NCBI GenBank assembly: GCA_030549335.1
Contig: CM060194.1
Location: 39,077,171-39,141,170 of the forward strand
Length of the DNA stretch: 64,000 nucleotides
Reading direction: 5' to 3'
DNA from: Pontederia crassipes
Taxonomy: Eukaryota > Streptophyta > Magnoliopsida > Commelinales > Pontederiaceae
Every line of letters begins with the position of its first letter. Position 1 is the stretch's first letter. Both the position numbers and the translations under genes were made by a program. Below, one piece after another: positions 1 through 9,892 of this stretch. The notes under the pieces were generated by a model. That model had not been told where the DNA came from, made no database searches, and saw nothing but the letters and a program-made list of their open reading frames with translations.

Positions 1-56
1 TACAGAAAAATTAATTAAAATAATATTCTAAAATATGTTGTATTTTGCATGCATCA
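1..56 (-). repeat. Start of e1 3' LTR (truncated by window)
   Basis: The 56 bases match 7385-7440 at all but one position (base 3), identifying them as the U3 start of the 3' LTR. The near identity suggests a fairly recent insertion, although 56 bases are too few for dating. Confidence 0.9.
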
Positions 57-71
57 AACTCCCCCAAGCTT
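57..71 (-). other. Polypurine tract of e1
   Basis: On the minus strand this reads AAGCTTGGGGGAGTT and directly abuts the TGATGC start of the 3' LTR, the expected position for the plus-strand DNA primer of a retrotransposon. Element e2 has the related AAGCTTGGAAAAGTT at the same place (24043-24057). Confidence 0.85.
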
Positions 72-1384
72 AAAGTCTTGCTTGTCCTCAAGCAAAAATT
101 CAAAGCAAGGCTCAAGAAAGTTCCGTCATAACCTCTACATTGTCAACTAACTAATTTTCTCACACAGTTCTTCTGCACACCTGCTACTGAGTATCTCACC
201 ACTTTCCATGCACTTAGCTTCATAGAGCTTCTGAATGCTACACAAATTTAAACAATCTCAAATTCAGCCTTGTAGAAAAATAAATTGTCTGTCCAATAAT
301 ATCATTAATACTGAACACATAAATACTAATTGAGCTTAAAACTTTTTTCTTTTTTTTCTTTTCATTTTTATTTTTAATCATTTTAAAAGTTCTAATCTTC
401 AAGTAGGATTGCACAAGAAAGTCCATGTAGCGGACTTTAGACTGATGACTCCCAGACCAGATGACCTTAGGGCACTAGGTGATAAAGCACCCCTCGAGTT
501 TACTTGCCCGAACAACCAAGGTTCTGAATGAAGAGTTCGAACTTAGCCATGATTCAATACTCCGGTGCTTCTTCATATTCCACAAGATGGTCCATGTAGC
601 AGGTTTTCGATCAACGGATCCCAGAGTAGTTGCCCTTAGGTCGCCAGGGATGAACCCCTACGGATCTATTTACCCGAACACATCTTGATTCCGGATAACA
701 CTTTTGTACCTACACATAACTTTATTCATCATTTTTTTTATTTGTTGGGGTTTAACTAACCCTTCTTTTTTATAAGCTCAAAAAGTACTTGATATGGTCA
801 ATAAGAAGGCTACTACTAATCAAGACTTAAAAGAAATTAATAAAAAGGCATGAATATGATTTTGTCGTCTAGTCATTCATAATTCTACTTAGCATAGGCA
901 CACAGTCCATAAGTCTGATACTAAAATAGCAAGTGATAAGAAAAAAAGCATTTAAATTTCATTAGTTAACGACATGTCTTTGAACTTCTACTAAAAGATA
1001 ATTAAAACAATAAGACAAGAGTTTGTAAGATGGTAGCAAAAATAAATGCATACAATGGTATTTTTTAGAAAATTTTCAAATTTTTCAATTTTTTGGATTT
1101 TTTTACAAATAGATGCAAACATAAGCAAATAAAAAGAAGAAACATGCAATGCATGAAATGCAAACTCCCCCAAGCTTGAACTAGACACTGTCCTCAGTGT
1201 TAAGCCAGCAAGAGAAAGTGATACATACGCAATAAAAAGGAAAATTAAAGAAATGAAAATAAAGAAAAGGGAAAAGACACAACTGGATTTACTGTCTGCG
1301 GGGTGGTGATGGTGGATGGTAGCCGAGATTTCCTTGGCGCATATGATACTCATGGATGCGCCTCGTCATGCGCGCATGCTGATT
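72..1384 (-). other. e1 3' noncoding internal region
   Basis: No credible coding sequence lies between ORF1 and the polypurine tract. Two related boxes at about 423-480 and 583-690 share a 'gtccatgtag' start, a 'cccaga' core and 'cccttaggtc'-like text. Two more copies occur in e2 at about 24414-24500 and 24595-24700, so this noncoding sequence is kept across families. The region is otherwise AT-rich. Confidence 0.6.
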
Positions 1385-2965
1385 CTAAAGGGATTCGAAG
1401 CGACCCTGACGATCATCTATATTTCTAAAATCGGCTCGGATGTTGGTCAACTCTTGGGCTTGTCTAAGTTGCTCTTCCTGAATAGCGTGCAACTGCCCTG
1501 ACTGGCGAAGTTGCTCTTCTTGAAAAGTGTGAAACTCCCCTGCCTGACGAAGTTGTTCATCATACATTGATTCCCATAAGTTTTGCATGGAAGCATAGTC
1601 AGGCTGAGGTGGCGGAGGTGGATAGTAAGTCTGCTCTGGGGCTGAAGTAAAAGTGGGCTCCGGTGCTATATAGCGATTCTGCACAGGTTCTTGTAAAGGG
1701 GCAGATACTTCCATCGAGTCACGTTCCTCATAAGGAGTAGCAGGTATGAACGAGAAATCAGAAGAGCTCTCTTGTGCTGGAGATGGAATCGGAGAAGGCA
1801 CCGGCATATAAGGTGAATGGACGGATGTGGCATATTGGGAAGCTGCCGGTGATGCAGCCTGGAATCCTTGTGCTTGTTAAAGGTAGGGTTGGGCTGCCGC
1901 ATAATCAGTAGAATCAAATCAGGAGAAAGGTTCATCCTGGTGTGGCTGTCCGACAGAGGTAGATGGTCCTGCAGATGGGATTACTGGAGCTATGACCTGC
2001 CTAAAAAAGAGCCAATTATTTGGATTAATCGACGTAAAAGCATCTCGATCTGAGCAGGGCACCTCCTGATGGTGGCCTTTAAAAATAAAAACTTTGATCC
2101 CTGAGTTGTTGGTCTTCACGAGACCCATAGCCTGAATGGTCCTACGAGTGAGGTGAGTGTTTCCTGGCACAACTTCGAGATCATCCAAGTCAAGTTGTAG
2201 GTGCTGAGCAATAGGTGTGAGAAGGGCACCCATATTAATGCTACCGCCACAATGAGTAGTGCGGCGCTGGAATCGACGAATGAGGAAGGCACCCACATTA
2301 ACAGGAGTTCTGTGAAGCATGCTGTGGATGAGGTATAACTCTCCCTCTGAGACAGCACCATCATTATCACTGCGCCCACTTAAGGTGTTGCTTAGCATGC
2401 GATGGACGTAGCGCAGAACAGGATTCTGAATTGAGCTATCTTTAGCGGTGTTCCAAACCAATCGGTCTTCTTCTGTTATCTGTTTCCAAAAAGTTTCAGC
2501 ATCAAAGTCAGCAGGTACAGAAAGAGATCCATGGTTGGGAAATCCATAGATATTATTAATCTCTCCAAGAGTGAGAGTAAAAGGTCGCCCATAAAGTTGG
2601 AATGAAATGCGATGCTGATCATAATTCCTGCCATCTAAATTAAAGACCTCCAAGGATGAGAGAAATTCCATAATTAGTACTTCATAAGTTGGCCACCAAG
2701 AATGCACAAAGTCAGAGAGTCCAATCTGAGAAAATAATAGTTGAATATCTGCAAGTAAATTATACTCCCTCAGCAATTCAGTATCTGAAAATCTGGTGGC
2801 ATGAATTCGAATCTCAGACATCCGTTCATATCGAGCTTGATACTCTAGCTTAGTCCAATAATAATCTCCGGGGTAGGATATTAATTGTGAGGGCTGAGGG
2901 ACCGGTTGAGCATTCGAATGTCGTCGTTCGCGACGTCCCCTCTATATATTAGCAAATCGCCTCAT
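1385..2965 (-). pseudogene. Athila ORF1-like protein, three in-frame stops
   Basis: One reading frame of 527 codons runs from an ATG at 2965 to 1385 and is interrupted only by TAG (2944-2942), TGA (1921-1919) and TAA (1879-1877). The longest intact piece (2821-1919, 300 residues) has the features of the Athila ORF-1 / retrotransposon Orf1 family: an N-terminal motif around SWWPTYEVLIMEFLSSLEV, a FQLYGRPFTLTLGEINNIYG segment and a late basic stretch. The start MRRF...RGRRERR is basic. The last 140 codons are proline-rich and end in three 14-residue repeats predicted to form a coiled coil. The family is probably a structural (Gag-like) protein, but its function is not established. Three point-type stops in an otherwise preserved frame suggest recent decay. 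ORF1 similarity is by eye. Confidence 0.72.
1433..1558 (-). repeat. Three 42-bp repeats coding a coiled coil in ORF1
   Basis: Three consecutive 14-residue units begin EQLRQ and carry hydrophobic residues at heptad spacing (EQLRQAGEFHTFQE, EQLRQSGQLHAIQE, EQLRQAQELTNIRA). Two heptads per unit fit a coiled-coil oligomerisation tail. Confidence 0.8.
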
Positions 2966-5675
2966 TTTGATCTGGATAAAAATCAACAAAGAAAGGTGCC
3001 GGTTCGGTGGGCTTGGCAGCTGAGGTTTCGGCCGTAGTATTCGATGAAGATTTGAAGGTCGGAGGTAAAGACATGTCGTCGGTGGAATTGGCGGCTGAAT
3101 CTCGGCCGTAATATATGTCGGCCGTAAGGAAGAGACCTCGGTCAGTCGCAAAGTCTCTCGGCCGTAATACATATGCTAAAGTGTTGGTCGTAAATACTTA
3201 AGCCGATGAAAAACTTCGGCCGGTCCATGGCGGTGGAATGCCTTTGAGAAGATGGCGGCTGGGCGGCTGAGGCCTCGGCCGTAAAGAGAAAAGTTCGGCC
3301 GTAAGAGTAGATGAACCTCGGCCTTAAAGAGAAAAGTTCGGCCGTAATTGATGAAGCTCGGTCGTAAGAGTAGATGAACCTCGGTCGTAAGAGTAGATGT
3401 CGATGAATAACCTTGCAATACAGCTTCGGCGTAAGAGGCGGCGTGATAATGGCCGTGTGACTTCGGGTGTAAAAGAGCAGCGGAAACGCCGTGAAACTTC
3501 GGCCGTAAAACGAAGGTGGCATGGAAGCTTGGCCGTAACGCACTGGGCGTAATGGTGAGAGGGGCGGCGTAACTTCGACCGTAAGGGAGAAAAGGCGTAG
3601 TCACTTCAGCCAGAAAGAAGGAAGGGCAGTATTGAAGCTCGACCGTAAAGAATAGGAGGCGTGGCACTTTGGGCGTAAGGGAGCAGCGGTGACGGCGTCG
3701 GCTCTCGTCCGAGCTTAAAGATAGCGGAGGCACCTCGGTCGTAAGGAGCAGATAAAATGGAGGCGGTGCTTGATCTGCAAAACACGAGATGTAAGATTTT
3801 ATAGATAAAACTTCGGGCGTAATCTGACCTGTTCCGACGTGATGGCTAGCAGTGAAAGGTCATGTCCGGGCATAAAAGCAAAAGCATGCATATTTTTCTT
3901 TCGATTGGACTTGTGCATGCAGATGTCAAAAGCTTCTGTCTTGTCATTCTCGTCCGTGGTGTGATCGCACAACACCTCGGACGTAAAAAGACATCTGGCG
4001 TGGTCATCGAGGTGATGCTCGGCCGTAATGAATAGGTGTCGGATTTTATGCCCTATTGTCATCGTGTTGTTGCATGCTCCGATATACTTGTCCTGAATGA
4101 TATTTATCCAAAATGCTCTCCTTACACAACATAAAATATTAATTAGATGACTCCCTAACTAACTACTATATTAATTAAAATGACAATCAACTAAAATTAA
4201 TTAACTTCATTTAAAAACTAGCCGAACAGGGAATTGGTTGCGATAAAATTGTCAAATATTTTCTGCAACAACCAAATATCAGAGAAAAAGAAATTAAATT
4301 ATGATCAGAAAGTGTAAAATATATCCAAAGATTAAATTAGTTGTGATTAGATCATCAATAATATCTGCAACAACTAATTGACAGTGAGATAAAAGAAAAG
4401 ATAAAATAAGAACAATATACAAAATGAAATACAGATAATAGGTCACGAAGAAATAAGATTTAAATCGATAAAAGTCTGTCGGACTTATAAAATTGAAAAC
4501 TCATCATTAAAATTTATTTTTGAGAGAAATTTATCAAAAAATTAACTACGGCCACCAAAATTCACAGAAAAATTATCAAATACGGCGAAAAAGTAAAATT
4601 CGAACACTCAGCTCAAAAGAAACAAATTTAAATGCCAAATATTAATATCTCTACTGAAAGAAGATTAAATAACCCGAGGCTTGTTCGGCCGTAAAAACAT
4701 TGAAACAGTGTCAAAAGGATTCAACGTGAAGGCGTAAACCAATTAAATTACGGTCGTAACAAACTAGTTAGTGTGGAATTTCGGCCGTAAGACAGAAAAC
4801 TAAACAGGGTGTTCGACCGAAATAAAAATCGAACGCAACGTCGACGATTTAATCCTTTACGGCCGAAGAAGAGTAAGATTCATATCGGCCGTAAATCGAT
4901 AAAAATTAAGTCGAACGTGATCCTCCACGGCCGAGAAAGAAAATCCATAAATAAACTTGAAAACATTTTATGGATTTTTTCACGGTAGTTTAGAAAACTT
5001 GAAAACTTTTTATGACCGAGAAAGAAAACTTGAAATCAATAAATCGTGGCGTAAAACAAAGTTGAAAACATTATGGCCGAGAAGTAGTTTAGAAAATAAT
5101 TGTTGGCAGTAAGAAAATCCAAAGCGTAAAAAGTATGTGCGGGAGATTTTTCGCCTGTAAAATCGTGCATTAATCGAATTCTTATTTAATTCAATGCGCA
5201 AAGAAAGAAATCAATTCGATCATGTGGATAAAGTAAATCTCGACCGTAAATCTTAGATAAAGATTGCTATTAAAGCCGAAACGAGTCAGAAGATTAGAAG
5301 TTTACGACTGCAAAAATCAAAACTATTTCTCGGTCGATAACTAAATCAAACAGAATAAGATCTCATAAGATGGTCAAGTTAAAATTTTGCGGCCGCAAAA
5401 TTGAGTTTAAAATTCAGAATCGGCCGTAAAACTAATAAAGCCGTCAAAATAAATCTCGGTCGTAAAACCACAAGTCCACATAATCTGAAAATTCCCAATC
5501 GACGTCAGAATTTGAGTCGAAAGTCAACTATTTTAAAAATGTCGTGACCTTTATCTGAAAAAAAATGTTAGTTTATTCACAAAAATTAAAAATAATTAGA
5601 ATAGTACATATTTACAAAGAATTATTTACATCTCCTAATAATTCATAAAAATCAGAAATTAATTAATAAAATATT
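2966..5675 (-). repeat. e1 leader with dispersed TTACGGCCGA motif array
   Basis: The 2.7-kb region between the primer-binding site and ORF1 has no convincing coding capacity. By eye it contains at least 30 copies of TTACGGCCGA (minus strand) or one-base variants such as TTACGACCGA, in both dense (2966-4030) and sparser (4680-5480) blocks. Spacing is irregular, about 15 to 60 bases in the dense part, and the text between copies is not itself repeated. The same motif recurs in the U3 part of the e1 LTR. Short open frames here rich in 'LRP' and 'TAE' are products of the repeats, not proteins. Confidence 0.75.
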
Positions 5676-5692
5676 CCCCGGCAACGGCGCCA
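5676..5692 (-). other. Primer-binding site, tRNA-Asp
   Basis: The plus strand reads CCCCGGCAACGGCGCCA, which equals the 3' end of plant tRNA-Asp (GUC) including the added CCA. The minus-strand complement TGGCGCCGTTGCCGGGG therefore primes minus-strand DNA synthesis. It starts six bases inside the LTR, a normal spacing for Athila/Tat elements. Confidence 0.93.
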
Positions 5693-5698
5693 AAAACT

Positions 5699-7440
5699 TG
5701 ATGCGTTGAAATGATGTAGCAAAATAAAATCGCTAGCAAGTGCACTAGTCGCTCAAGTAATATAGAAAATAGGAGTAAAGAGTGTCGAACCCACGAGGAA
5801 TATTATTAATAAAATATCTGGATTTATAAATTAATAAGAGAGGAAAATATGGATTTTTGGAAAGAGGTTTTATGAAATAAAATAAGAAAATAAGATAAAT
5901 ATAAGATAGTGGTGTTGAAGTTAGGCCTTAGGATGAAAATAGATCAGGATAAATATTTGAACTATAAAAAATAAATTTAATCTTTAAAGATGGATTAGGA
6001 ATTTTCCCAAGTTATTAATTTACAAGATTAACATCACAGAGTCCACAAACTAGTAATTCTACTATTTAATCCGATAAATCAAACTATCTTAAATTTAATC
6101 AAACCTAAAGTCCCACAAACTGGTATTTGTCAGATAAGATTAAAATTGAGATGCATTAATATGAAAATACTAGACTATTAATCACTCCACAGACTGATAT
6201 AGATTAATAGACCACATAAACTTGATTCTCCATACACTAGTTATCAAATTTATGTAAATTATTAATTTCACATAAAATCAATTAATTTAATTAATGAATT
6301 CTGAAATTAAATAGTCCACAAACTGGTAATTACTCAACTCAGAAATCCAAGTAATTAAATCAAAAGCATTAAGCACAATTAACTAATTGATCAGAAAAGA
6401 TTAAAATAAATAATATAGGGTCCAAATAGTTTTCCTTCAATAATAATCTCCTAACATGAAATAAATAGAAATATGGAGTTCATCCTAGAAATTCTGGAGA
6501 GATAATAATAAAATAACAATAATAATTGGAAGAATTACACCCAAAATAAAAGTAGAGCTCTCGAATTGGGCAGACAGTTGGGCAGCCTCTCGGACTTGAT
6601 CAGGGTCGCGATCAACTTCCAGCCGTCGCACCTCTCTCCTCTTGGTCGTAGCCTGCAGACTCACGACTCGTCGTGGAAGAAAACCTAAACTTCAGAGCAC
6701 ACCTTGGGACGATGGCTTCCTCACATATTTATAGGGTGCGAACGGCCTTCAATTTGATCATGATGTACGGCCGAATTTAAATTCACGGGATAAATCTCGG
6801 CCAAAAACGATAATTCTTCTAACTATTACACCCAAAAGATAAATCCTTTTATCTTTATCCCCTTTAAATCTCTGCCAAAATGAAATTATTTTATCTTTAC
6901 GCCCAAAGAGATAAACCATTTTACTCCCTCCAAATCTCGGCCGTAAGGAAAGACTTCTTATCATTACCCCCTCCATATCTCGGCCAAAATGATATCTTTA
7001 CTCCTTTTCATTACTCCCTTTGAATCTCGGCCAAAACAGAGAATTAAATCTCGTTACGCCCAAATAATTTTTATCTTTACCCCTTCATATCTCGGCCAAA
7101 AGGATGATTTCATTTGAGTTATCGGTCGTAACAATTCTTTTGAATCGGTGTTGGAGTTCTCGAGCAATAAATACATTTGAATTGGAGATCTCGGTCGTAA
7201 AGATAAATCTTCAGAATTTCGACTGATACGTCACAATCCTATATTTGATTTTTTCTGCAAAATAATTATCAAAATTTAGTTAATCCATCCACAATTAAAG
7301 TATTGAGAGAATTAATAATTTGAAATTGATAAATCCAGAATTACGATTAAAAGTGACTAAAAATGATGCATGCCATGAATAAATTATAGAAAAATTAATT
7401 AAAATAATATTCTAAAATATGTTGTATTTTGCATGCATCA
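5699..7440 (-). repeat. e1 5' LTR (1742 bp)
   Basis: The LTR is bounded by TGATGC and GCATCA. Its 3' (R/U5) end, at low coordinates, shares the block 'gtgcactagtcg...cccacgagga' with e2 (about 22000) and e3 (about 52650), showing that the three are one superfamily. U3 lies at the high-coordinate end and contains the motif array at 6757-7215. Confidence 0.9.
6757..7215 (-). repeat. CGGCC(GTAA) motif array in e1 U3
   Basis: About nine copies of CTCGGCCGTAA or its variant CTCGGCCAAAA sit 225 to 680 bases from the LTR start, where U3 promoter or enhancer elements would lie. Equivalent arrays with a different core occupy the same place in the e2 LTR. Confidence 0.75.
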
Positions 7441-9160
7441 ACGAGCGAACTGCTACTGATCATGCGGTACACATCAATCGAGGTGAGAACATTAATGTAC
7501 ATCTATCAATTATCACAATTTTAATTTGGTATGACACTAATGATTTATTATGTATTAGGGCCCGTAGCTGATGTCAGACCTTCACAGCCTATCCCAGTTG
7601 TACCGGATGATGATTTCTCTTCGAATGATGAAGAGGGGTTACACGATAATGGGGTGGTCACTGTGAATAATATTGCTCGACCGTAAGTTAAATAAGTTGT
7701 ACAAATTTTGTTATAGTTTTGGTTATCATTAAAAATTAATTCTTCTTTGTAATTGGCAGGACCACTTTCTTACCCGCTGGTACCGTGCGGGATGTCAGTG
7801 CTCTCATTCTTTCCCACTTGCTGGAAGGGTAGGATCCTGGAAAGATGTCACAATTCAAGTGCGAGATGACATCTTTCGAGCCTTTACGGTACGATCTTCT
7901 ATTTGGGTTACATAATTCGATTTATATTTATTTTAAAATTACTAAGTTTTAACGTTCTATTTGTAGGAGATAAATCAGTTTCATCCGGATCTTAGTTTAG
8001 GGACGATCCGGAGAGCTTTTGAGGAGGTCACTGCGAAACGCTTCCGATATCGATTATACAAGTTTCGCAAGGTCGTCACGTCCGCTGGCCTCACTTTGGA
8101 GCAGGGCATACAAAGATGCCCAAGACATATTAGGCGTTCGATTTGGGAGTCCCTCTATCGAAAGTGGTAAGTATGTATACTTTTACATTATTTTTATGAA
8201 AATTATAGTTTTTTGAAAGTGTAAGTATTTGATGTTCACAAAGGACGGATGAACGATGGCAAAGAAAGTCGATAAAGGCAAGAGTTAACCATCTTTCGAA
8301 GTCCGAGGCCCACATCCACATAGGGGGATCGATGCGATTTGACGAGTATTGATGGCGCATGGTAATTTACATATAAATTCCATTAATCAAACTTTTGACT
8401 TATACTTATGTTATCAAATTTGAAACTTTATCGTAGGAGGAGAAAGAAGGCGGTCCCGTAGACTTTTGTGTGGTCTATAAGGCCACGCATAAGAGCCGAA
8501 AGACAAACGACTTAGTCACGCCCACTGCTCGTAGGCTTCTGGTAAGTCTCATGATATGGTCATTTGGTTGTTGCCGTTAGTGCAATATTTTTGAAATACA
8601 CAACGTTTAAATTTTTTAGGATGAGTATAATGCAAAAATGGCTGAAAAGTATGAAGATGATCTGAGTACTCAGCCATCAGGTAATGTTTCTTCGTTGGAT
8701 TAGTCATGTTTTTAATTTACGTGATTCTTGATATATAATTTATATATTATATGATTTTATAATTTTTCTATTTCGTAGAGGACCCTACTGTTTGGGAAGA
8801 GGTGGCCGGCACGACACGAGGGGATACTTGCGTGGCCTCGGCACAGCCGCTCAGATACCTAGGAGGATCGGAGGATATGCAGGAGGTGCATCTGCTCTGA
8901 GCTCATCCGCTACACCTAATCTTACGCAGCTATCACAGCAGCTATCGCAGCAATTATCGGAGCAGATATCGCAGCAGGTGTCACAGCAGGTGTCGCAACA
9001 GTTGTCGCAGCACGTGTCGCAGTAGTTGTCGCAACAGTTGGGTCCTCTATCACAGACGATTCAGGGATTGATCCCGACGCAGAATCCATCCCCGCGAGGC
9101 CATGGACCGAGCACGTCTGGGTCGAACATCCGGAATGATAACAATAACTCCCAAACCTAG
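7441..9160 (+). pseudogene. TNPA-like plant transposase (Ptta/En/Spm, Transposase_24 type)
   Basis: Several plus-strand coding blocks can be read across GT-AG introns: about 7442-7482, 7559-7682, 7760-7889, 7968-8167, 8245-8360, 8437-8540, 8621-8680 and 8779-9160. The core reads VRDDIFRAFT, then NQFHPDLSLGTIRRAFEE, WESLYRKW, TDERWQRKSIKARVNHLSK and YKATHKSRKTNDLVTPTARR. This order matches the second ORF of plant CACTA elements, whose products bind subterminal repeats and help the transposase. A TGA replaces an expected residue in block five (about 8352), a frame break occurs near 7830, and another near 8795 before the glutamine-rich tail. It is therefore probably inactive. The upstream start is lost to the e1 insertion. 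Confidence 0.75.
8927..9040 (+). repeat. 12-bp minisatellite coding LSQQ/VSQQ
   Basis: About nine tandem 12-bp units encode a tetrapeptide of the form (L/I/V)SQQ at the C-terminal end of the TNPA-like protein. One unit carries a TAG stop (near 9024). The glutamine-rich pattern could extend a helical oligomerisation tail. Confidence 0.8.
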
Positions 9161-9251
9161 GATAGAAAATAAACTATGCATTTGTTATTTATAGACTTAA
9201 ATATACATATAGTTTGTTAGTTCGGTTTAGTAGTTTCCGTATTCTTATGTT

Positions 9252-9350
9252 ATATATTATGCCTGTGATGGTTTTATATTGTCTGTGATAGTTTTATATT
9301 GCCTGTCATGCTTTTATATTGCCTGTGATGCTTTTATATTGTCTGTGATG
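9252..9350. repeat. 21-bp minisatellite downstream of TNPA-like gene
   Basis: About five units of GCCTGTGATGCTTTTATATT and close variants lie in the 3' noncoding part of the CACTA element. Confidence 0.85.
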
Positions 9351-9434
9351 AATATCAATGCATTTTGAGATGCATTATAAATTGTATGGCGTGGGAAGGG
9401 AAAAAATGAGGCTGGGGTGGGTAAAAAAAATGTG

Positions 9435-9879
9435 CATGTAGCGACACCATAGCGTCTCATTGGCGTATAAACGCATGTCGACACTAATTTAGATATATCG
9501 CACTTCGCGTCATCTTAACGTCTCATTGGCGACAAATGCATGATCATATTTGCGTCAATATAGCGCCTTACTAGCGCCTAAGCTAGCCACACGTGGGCGC
9601 CGGAAGAGCGTCTCACGTCTACCGCCCCCTGAGCATCGACTTAGCGACGTGGTCCTGCTTCGCGCAGCCCCAAACATCGCGTCTTAATACCGTCGATATA
9701 GCGTCAATATGTGGCGTTAGTTGCGTCTCAACATCTTTGGCTCTAGTGCGACGCCACTAGCCACCGAGTTCCAACGTCTCAATTTTGCGGCGATAGTTAG
9801 ACGCGAAGGAGACGCTCTTGACAACAGAGACGTAATAGCGCCTCCCTAGCGTCTCCGACCGTGAGTCGCTAATTGCCAA
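9435..9879. repeat. CACTA subterminal repeats
   Basis: Around ten copies of a GCGTCTCATTGGCG-like motif and its degenerate or inverse forms crowd the last 450 bases of the element. In En/Spm elements such subterminal repeats are the TNPA binding sites. The local GC content is much higher than in the flanks. Confidence 0.75.
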
Positions 9880-9892
9880 TTTTCTTGTAGTG
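9880..9892. other. Right terminal inverted repeat of CACTA element
   Basis: TTTTCTTGTAGTG is the exact reverse complement of the canonical plant CACTA end. The 3 bases that follow are GTG, the presumed target duplication; the left copy is outside the window. Confidence 0.88.

Larger units (their letters stand above)
1..7440 (-). mobile_element. Athila/Tat-like non-autonomous LTR retrotransposon (e1)
   Basis: Reading on the minus strand, the element runs 5' LTR (7440 to 5699), primer-binding site (5692 to 5676), a 2.7-kb leader, a single broken ORF1 (2965 to 1385), 1.3 kb of noncoding DNA, a polypurine tract (71 to 57) and the first 56 bases of the 3' LTR, which continues beyond the window. 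The LTR has TGATGC/GCATCA ends. No protease, reverse transcriptase or integrase is present in the 5.6-kb internal region, so movement would need proteins from a relative. The ORF1 type and tRNA-Asp primer are those of the Athila/Tat (Ty3/gypsy) clade. It inserted into a CACTA transposon exon at 7441; the matching target duplication lies outside the window. Confidence 0.88.
7441..9892 (+). mobile_element. CACTA (En/Spm) transposon, right part
   Basis: The right end is a perfect CACTACAAGAAAA terminal repeat in inverse orientation (9880-9892). Inside it lie subterminal repeats (9435-9879) and a decayed, intron-containing TNPA-like gene on the plus strand. The left part was separated by the insertion of e1 and lies outside the window. 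No TNP2 (DDE transposase) sequence is seen in the visible part. Confidence 0.85.

Noticed and set aside
1316-1501. Plus-strand open frame of 61 residues
   Set aside because: It is antisense to the ORF1 coiled-coil end.
3142-3733. Minus-strand open frames of 133 and 185 residues in the e1 leader
   Set aside because: They consist of repeated 'LRP' and 'TAE' words produced by the TTACGGCCGA array and overlap in different frames.
2966-5675. CRISPR-like appearance of a repeated short motif with unique spacers
   Set aside because: The motif is only about 10 bases, spacing is irregular, and the context is a plant retrotransposon.
5676-5692. Possible tRNA-Asp gene fragment
   Set aside because: Only the 17 bases of a primer-binding site are present, at the right place beside the LTR.
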